This document shows positions 8,528-12,098 of a DNA stretch of 12,098 bases, piece after piece. The position numbers and the translations under genes were made by a program. The stretch lies in NCBI GenBank assembly GCA_002751075.1, contig NAOQ01000966.1, forward strand, positions 7,635-19,732, given 5' to 3'. The stretch is from Ichthyophonus hoferi (Eukaryota; Opisthokonta; Ichthyosporea; Ichthyophonida; Ichthyophonidae). Below the pieces are notes generated by a model. It was not told the DNA's origin. It saw only the letters and a program-made list of their open reading frames with translations, and did not search any database. Position 1 is the stretch's first letter. Each line of letters starts with the position of its first letter.

Positions 8528-9440
8528 TTGTTTCATAATTTTTCCTTCTTGGTTAGTGGTAGTAATAGATAATTAATATAGTTTTTCCTCAAGGCTCAAT
8601 GGAAGTGGTAGTGGTCCTATAGAAGGCGCGTATGCTGTTCTAATTCAGAGGGAGTCGATGCTCTAATGCGCCTAGATGCTAATGAGGATATTGTACAATG
8701 AGACCGATCAGTAAGGGGTGTTATATTATAATCTAAAAAAATAACTAATATCACTATTTAATATTATTAATAGTTCTCTGACTCCTGGAAGAGTGAAAGA
8801 TCTGGGCCCTGACTATTGTACTCGAAGTGCCAATGGTGAACTAGACATTACAATAAGGAATAACAATTACAATAGAATATGATGATTATATATATATATA
8901 TATATTATGATAATGTTTAATCAAATGATAAATGTAAGATTTGTTTCGTGTTACGAACGGAATCGTATTTGGTGGCATACGCCCTTTATTAGTTGTTTCC
9001 GTTTCCTTTTATCCTCTGTGTTGACTATGATCGACACAAACACCTGTGTTTATTTATGTATATCGGACCGAACGTAAAGATTCTTATTGGTTAATACAAT
9101 TCACAGAAGATCACTGAGGTCCACTAAGATTGTCTGATCTTATCTTGATAATCTTCTACTCGTGTCCTTATTTAGATGGCGAGTTAGTTAATTTAGTAAT
9201 TGATTAATGCAAATACCTGCATCTATGCATTGACAAATCAATTTACCTGGTTAAAAATGTTATGCACTTAACTAATACTAGACCGACCGTTTCGTGATCC
9301 GCTTGCTATCAGAACCTCGCCGAACTACATGTCCATTCAGAGTTAACGGGCTTGCAACACGTTCTTTTGATTTTGTTGGAATCTGTTAAATCCTAATCCA
9401 GTTTTATTAAAGGAAAAGGTATTTACTTAAATGTTTTGGT
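8528..9440. other. Intergenic stretch between tRNA-Val and the G+C-richer island
   Basis: No gene is supported. The stretch holds an (AT)n run at about 8886-8906. A patch at 9325-9375 (CATTCAGAGTTAACGGGCTT and onward) loosely resembles 6387-6425. Several moderately GC-rich patches around 8600-8680 and 9280-9370 have stops in most frames. Remnants of degraded elements are possible but cannot be named. Confidence 0.4.
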
Positions 9441-9623
9441 ATGCCTTTTGGATACTGGTATTGTATTATAAAAGGGATTTTTTTAGGGCAAACCTACTCT
9501 GTCTTTATCGTAGGCCGGTACCCTGACAACGACAGATGTCTGGTGGCAGATTATAGTGTAAACAAAATCAGAAGACCTGTCTCAAGCACAGTGGTTAATT
9601 TATATTATTCTAAGCGCGTGTGA
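9441..9623 (+). other. G+C-richer island with a 60-codon open frame, unidentified
   Basis: Within AT-rich DNA, 9487-9600 approaches even base composition and is open in one frame: QTYSVFIVGRYPDNDRCLVA, then DYSVNKIRRPVSS, ending LYYSKRV-stop. A run of eight T and AG at 9478-9486 looks like a 3' splice site, so this could be a terminal exon reading GQTYSV... rather than an ORF starting at the ATG at 9441. I recognise no family, no donor of a preceding exon is evident, and no poly(A) signal stands out. It could be a lone exon, a relic or chance. Confidence 0.25.
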
Positions 9624-10005
9624 TGTGGTGAGATTGAATTTGAATCAAGCTGTACACCTCATATAATATTGAATACAGAAGCTAATCTCAATCCGAATTA
9701 TACTACATACGCTTGATAGATAATCTCTACTATTTTATTAATAGCAGATAATAAACAAATAGAATATATTATATTTTAATATAAATAAGGGTAAAAACTA
9801 CAATCCCGAGGCTCGGCTCCCGCGCAAATGTAATTATCCAGTCATATATCTTCTCTATTGGTGGTATTTCATTAATGCCCTATCGCACTTATTATTGACT
9901 AATATATTAAAATAACTAAATTCAACCAATAGACTCATACATTTAAATTAGAAATTAATATTATAATCATTTTTGTAAATGCGCAACACAAGTTTGCTTT
10001 ATTAT
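9624..10005. other. Intergenic stretch upstream of the PRIM2 promoter
   Basis: Mostly AT-rich with no gene. A short GC-rich element CCCGAGGCTCGGCTCCCGCG at 9804-9823 stands out. It contains the inverted repeat CCGAG-G-CTCGG and ends in CCCGCGCAAA, a weak E2F-like sequence. Inverted and direct CCAAT motifs lie near 9856 and 9926. Confidence 0.4.
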
Positions 10006-10035
10006 GATTGGTGAAATATTTCATTTTGGCGCGCC
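10006..10035 (+). promoter_or_regulatory. CCAAT box plus E2F-type site upstream of PRIM2
   Basis: An inverted CCAAT box (GATTGG, 10006-10011) is followed 12 bases later by TTTTGGCGCGCC (10024-10035), which matches the E2F consensus TTTSSCGC. This pairing is common in promoters of genes induced at the G1/S boundary, and primase subunits are classic E2F targets in animals. The sites lie about 270 bases before the PRIM2 start codon, so transcription probably begins just downstream. Function is inferred from motif and context. Confidence 0.6.
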
Positions 10036-10045
10036 CACTGAGGCC

Positions 10046-10057
10046 ATGGAGAAGTAG
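10046..10057 (+). promoter_or_regulatory. Possible minimal upstream ORF in the PRIM2 leader
   Basis: GGCCATGG gives a near-ideal initiation context for a three-codon frame, Met-Glu-Lys-stop, placed 11 bases after the E2F-type site and about 245 bases before the PRIM2 ATG. It matters only if transcription starts upstream of it, which the sequence does not settle. Confidence 0.3.
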
Positions 10058-10302
10058 CTAACATTTGGTACTAAAATATAATACAATACCCTATATATAC
10101 GTACATATACATATACATATATATTTTTAATTATATTACCCTGTATATATATTTTATGTGGAATACACCAAAATTTCATTTATTTCATGGTTTGGGGTTC
10201 TCAAAAGTTTAAACAGGAACCATAGAGTAGTTGTTCTTGTGTGATAACATTAAAATTTTACTATAGTTTTCAGTATTTATAACACAGCCTTAACACAACA
10301 AT

Positions 10303-11827
10303 ATGAATCAAATCCAAAGAAGAAAAGCCGGAAGGACCAGAGCAAGGTTTGCAGGGAAAGAAGACCTTATTAAAAAGTATCCTAACAGGGCACAACTATA
10401 TAAAAACTCCCCTGTTGATGAGATTACATTGGAAGAATTCGAGTCGTTTGGCTATGAAAGGTTGAAAGGCAAGTCTATGTGGAGAGAGAGAGAGAGAAAA
10501 TTTTGTATGGAATATAGTTATGTAAATAGGAAGTATCACCACTGTGTGTGTATGCATGTGCATGTCGTGGTGTATGCTCTAGATCTCCTTTGTAATGTTT
10601 ATTGGCAGTTAATATTTGGACACATTGTATAGCAATCTGTGGCTGGTGTTAGTGACTTACCCACAGGCTCAGGGGCTCTAACTACATGTTGTATAGGAAA
10701 AAAAAAATTTGCTGTTTTTATTTTTACGTTAACTACTTTAAAATATTTACGCGATTGGAAAATAGATAAAAAATATGGTATATAGTCTAAGGGTTGACAC
10801 ATATCTCAATCTTAGTTTAAATGGCTTATCTTAGTTAGTAGTACAGTATTATCATTAATAACTATTAGATAAACAATGGATACTTCTACTAGTCAACTGT
10901 ATTATTTCTTTTGTGTTAAAAAGAGCTTTGTTTTTTCTTTTTTTACCTCTCCTAACCTAACCACCTCTCTCCTTCCCTCTATAGTCCTTAAGGCAGTAGA
11001 GATGGCCCGACTGCGACATGGTACTAAGAAGGAGGCGTTTGTTCTTGCTGTTGGTAATACTTGTGTTTTTTTATTTTCTATCTTCTACTTTTATTATAGT
11101 ATTATTGTTTGTTTTATTAATATGTTTTATACAATGTAGTAGTATGATCGTGTAGTAGTGTGATAGTATATTAGTATGATAGCATGTTAGTATGGTAGAA
11201 TGATAGACTCTTTGTGTAGTATCTTATATTAGACCATAGCGTGTTTCATCAGAAAACCAATAAGGTTTCAGAACATACGACCTTTAGGCTTTTTCATTTC
11301 TATTGGTTCATTATCATGTCTCAAGAAGTATTTCATGGAGCTAAAGCCGGTTATGATAGGGAATTTATATTGTTTATAAGTTAATTGCCATTAAAATGTC
11401 AGAAGACCTGGTGATATATGTCCATTAGACAATTAGGAATTGCTGGATGTTAGGCATGTTATCTACACTATTCATACTTTGATATGACTATACTATACTA
11501 TACTATACTACCATACTACTATACTATCATACTGCTATACTATCATACTGTCATACTACTATACTATTATAATATCATACTACTATACTATCATACTACT
11601 ATACTATTATACTACTATACTATCATACTACTATACTATCATACTATTATACTATCATACTACTATACTATCATACTACTATACTAACAGCCCATTTCAG
11701 AGCAGGCATGTAAGAAGCATCTACCACTCAACAGTAACCGAGAGAATGACGATGGTATACTGGTATACCAACAGAGACGTAAAGATCACATCTCACATTA
11801 CGTGCTGCGATTGGCGTTTTGTAGATC
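10303..11827 (+). CDS. PRIM2: DNA primase large subunit, N-terminal exons 1-3 (partial)
   Basis: PRIM2 (p58) pairs with the catalytic subunit PRIM1 in the nuclear DNA polymerase alpha-primase complex, which lays down RNA-DNA primers for replication. Exons: 10303-10468, 10985-11053 and 11701-11827, with split codons restored at each junction (G+TC = Val, G+AG = Glu). The protein starts MNQIQRRKAGRTRARF, has YPNRAQLY (human YPHCLQFY), and then TLEEFESFGYERLKVLKAVE across intron 1 (human SLIEFENLAIDRVKLLKSVE). Exon 3 has RRKDHISHYVLRLAFC (human RRRDHISHFILRLAYC). About 120 residues of the N-terminal domain are present; the 4Fe-4S C-terminal domain lies beyond the right edge. The start is the first ATG (CAACAATATGA), and its distance to the conserved YP motif is about as in human. 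No damage is seen. Human comparisons are from memory. Confidence 0.93.
10482..10497 (+). repeat. (GA)n microsatellite in PRIM2 intron 1
   Basis: Eight GA dinucleotides start 13 bases after the GC donor, forming a purine-rich tract close to the 5' splice site. Confidence 0.9.
10650..10686 (+). repeat. Dispersed repeat shared with 8489-8527
   Basis: GTGACTTACCCACAGGCTCA and the following GGGGCTCTAACTACAT resemble 8489-8527 with one gap and scattered substitutions. This copy sits within PRIM2 intron 1 and has no effect on the reading frame. Confidence 0.5.
11136..11206 (+). repeat. GTATGATAGTA-type minisatellite (5' hairpin arm)
   Basis: Degenerate units such as TAGTATGATAGCATG and TAGTGTGATAGTATA fill 71 bases. 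The reverse complement of this block aligns with the array starting at 11508 with about 6 differences in 42 positions, two of which would be G.U pairs in RNA. Confidence 0.85.
11487..11686 (+). repeat. CTACTATACTATCATA minisatellite (3' hairpin arm)
   Basis: Tandem units built from TACTATACTATCATAC, with shorter CTATA units at the left edge, run for 200 bases. The regular units make an open frame rich in Tyr, Leu and Ile at 11484-11687, which is an artefact of the repeat. The array is nearly free of G on the + strand and ends just before the 3' splice site of PRIM2 exon 3. Confidence 0.92.
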
Positions 11828-12098
11828 GTAAGTTTGATCGACCATACTATTGGATTTTTTAGTTTCATATTTTTCTATTGTTTGGTTATTTGTTTCTATT
11901 TTTAGATACTATATTATATTATGATACCTTCCTTCCTATTGGTCTTACCAGTCCTAACCTATCATGATAGATTTGAATTGTCTTAATTTGGGGGGTTATG
12001 GTGTATTACTTGGCACTTTCAGATATTATATTATATTATATTACATTATATTATATTATATTATATTATATTACATTATATTATATTATATTATATTA
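11828..12098 (+). other. PRIM2: Start of PRIM2 intron 3
   Basis: A consensus donor GTAAGTTT follows exon 3. The visible 271 bases are T-rich, with no coding content, and end in a TATTA-type array at the window edge. The acceptor lies outside the window. Confidence 0.85.
12022..12098 (+). repeat. TATTA pentanucleotide microsatellite with a 30-base higher-order period
   Basis: Tandem ATATT units fill the window end. A variant TTACA unit occurs at 12041 and again at 12071, so blocks of six units (30 bases) seem to have been duplicated together. The array continues past the right edge. Confidence 0.92.

Larger units (their letters stand above)
10469..10984 (+). other. PRIM2: PRIM2 intron 1, GC-AG type
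   Basis: The donor reads AAAG|GCAAGT, a C at +2 in an otherwise ideal donor context, as is usual for functional GC-AG introns. The acceptor is CTTCCCTCTATAG with a strong pyrimidine tract. Only this junction joins ERLK to VLKAVE in frame. The 516-base intron holds a (GA)8 microsatellite at 10482-10497 and a dispersed repeat at 10650-10686. Confidence 0.88.
11054..11700 (+). other. PRIM2: PRIM2 intron 2, with self-complementary arrays
   Basis: The donor is GTTG|GTAATA and the acceptor is CCCATTTCAG. The 647-base intron carries a GTATGATAGTAT-type array 82 bases after the donor and its near reverse complement ending 14 bases before the acceptor. The central part (11207-11486) includes a small inverted repeat AACCAATA/TATTGGTT near 11255 and 11303 and is otherwise unremarkable. 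Phase 1 on both sides fits the conserved protein. Confidence 0.85.

Noticed and set aside
9441-9623. Calling a gene product from the 60-codon frame
   Set aside because: No family recognised and only weak splice support, so it is listed as an island of unknown nature and not as a CDS.
10876-11139. Plus-strand open frame covering PRIM2 exon 2
   Set aside because: Only 10985-11053 of it is coding; the rest is intron read-through on both sides. The conserved junctions of PRIM2 explain it fully.
11484-11687. Tyr/Leu/Ile-rich open frame
   Set aside because: A by-product of a tandem repeat without stop codons in one frame, lying inside PRIM2 intron 2.

Overview
The window looks like a piece of an AT-rich animal nuclear genome. 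It holds split genes with GT-AG introns and one GC-AG intron, a eukaryotic tRNA with internal A and B boxes and a T-run terminator, many micro- and minisatellites, and a RING/zinc-finger/MATH (TRAF) gene relic. The compact layout, short exons, base composition and a decayed TRAF copy would fit a sponge or another early-branching metazoan. That placement is inference only; no species-diagnostic sequence was seen.

Layout from left to right. 1-174: a CTATT-type pentanucleotide array that forms the end of an intron. 175-1149 (+): the last two coding exons of a gene I cannot name, ending in ...ILRDF-stop, with a likely poly(A) signal near 1251. 1150-3653: no convincing gene; two diverged copies of a roughly 310-bp direct repeat (2147-2456, 2718-3030). 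3654-6189 (-): a four-exon TRAF-like gene relic (RING, TRAF-type zinc fingers, MATH domain) broken by several frame changes, an internal stop and loss of a RING zinc ligand. 6190-8340: AT-rich intergenic DNA with a GATA/TAGTA-type minisatellite (about 7390-7745) and a 26-bp direct repeat pair. 8341-8413 (-): tRNA-Val(TAC). 8414-10000: intergenic, with a G+C-richer island at 9487-9600 of unknown meaning. 10006-10302: promoter and 5' leader. 10303-11827 (+): the first three coding exons of PRIM2, the DNA primase large subunit, continuing past the right edge. 11828-12098: start of PRIM2 intron 3, ending in a TATTA-type array.

The clearest gene is PRIM2. Its reading frame is restored exactly by one GC-AG intron and one GT-AG intron. 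An E2F-type site and an inverted CCAAT box lie upstream, as expected for an S-phase replication gene. The most unusual structural feature is PRIM2 intron 2: a GTATGATAGTAT-type array near its 5' end is nearly the reverse complement of an ATACTATCATAC-type array that abuts its 3' splice site. The intron RNA could therefore fold into a long hairpin that draws the two splice sites together.

No new defence or catalytic system was recognised. The points most worth a second look are the self-complementary intron, the GC-AG intron, the decayed TRAF copy, and the repeat families shared between intergenic and intronic DNA.
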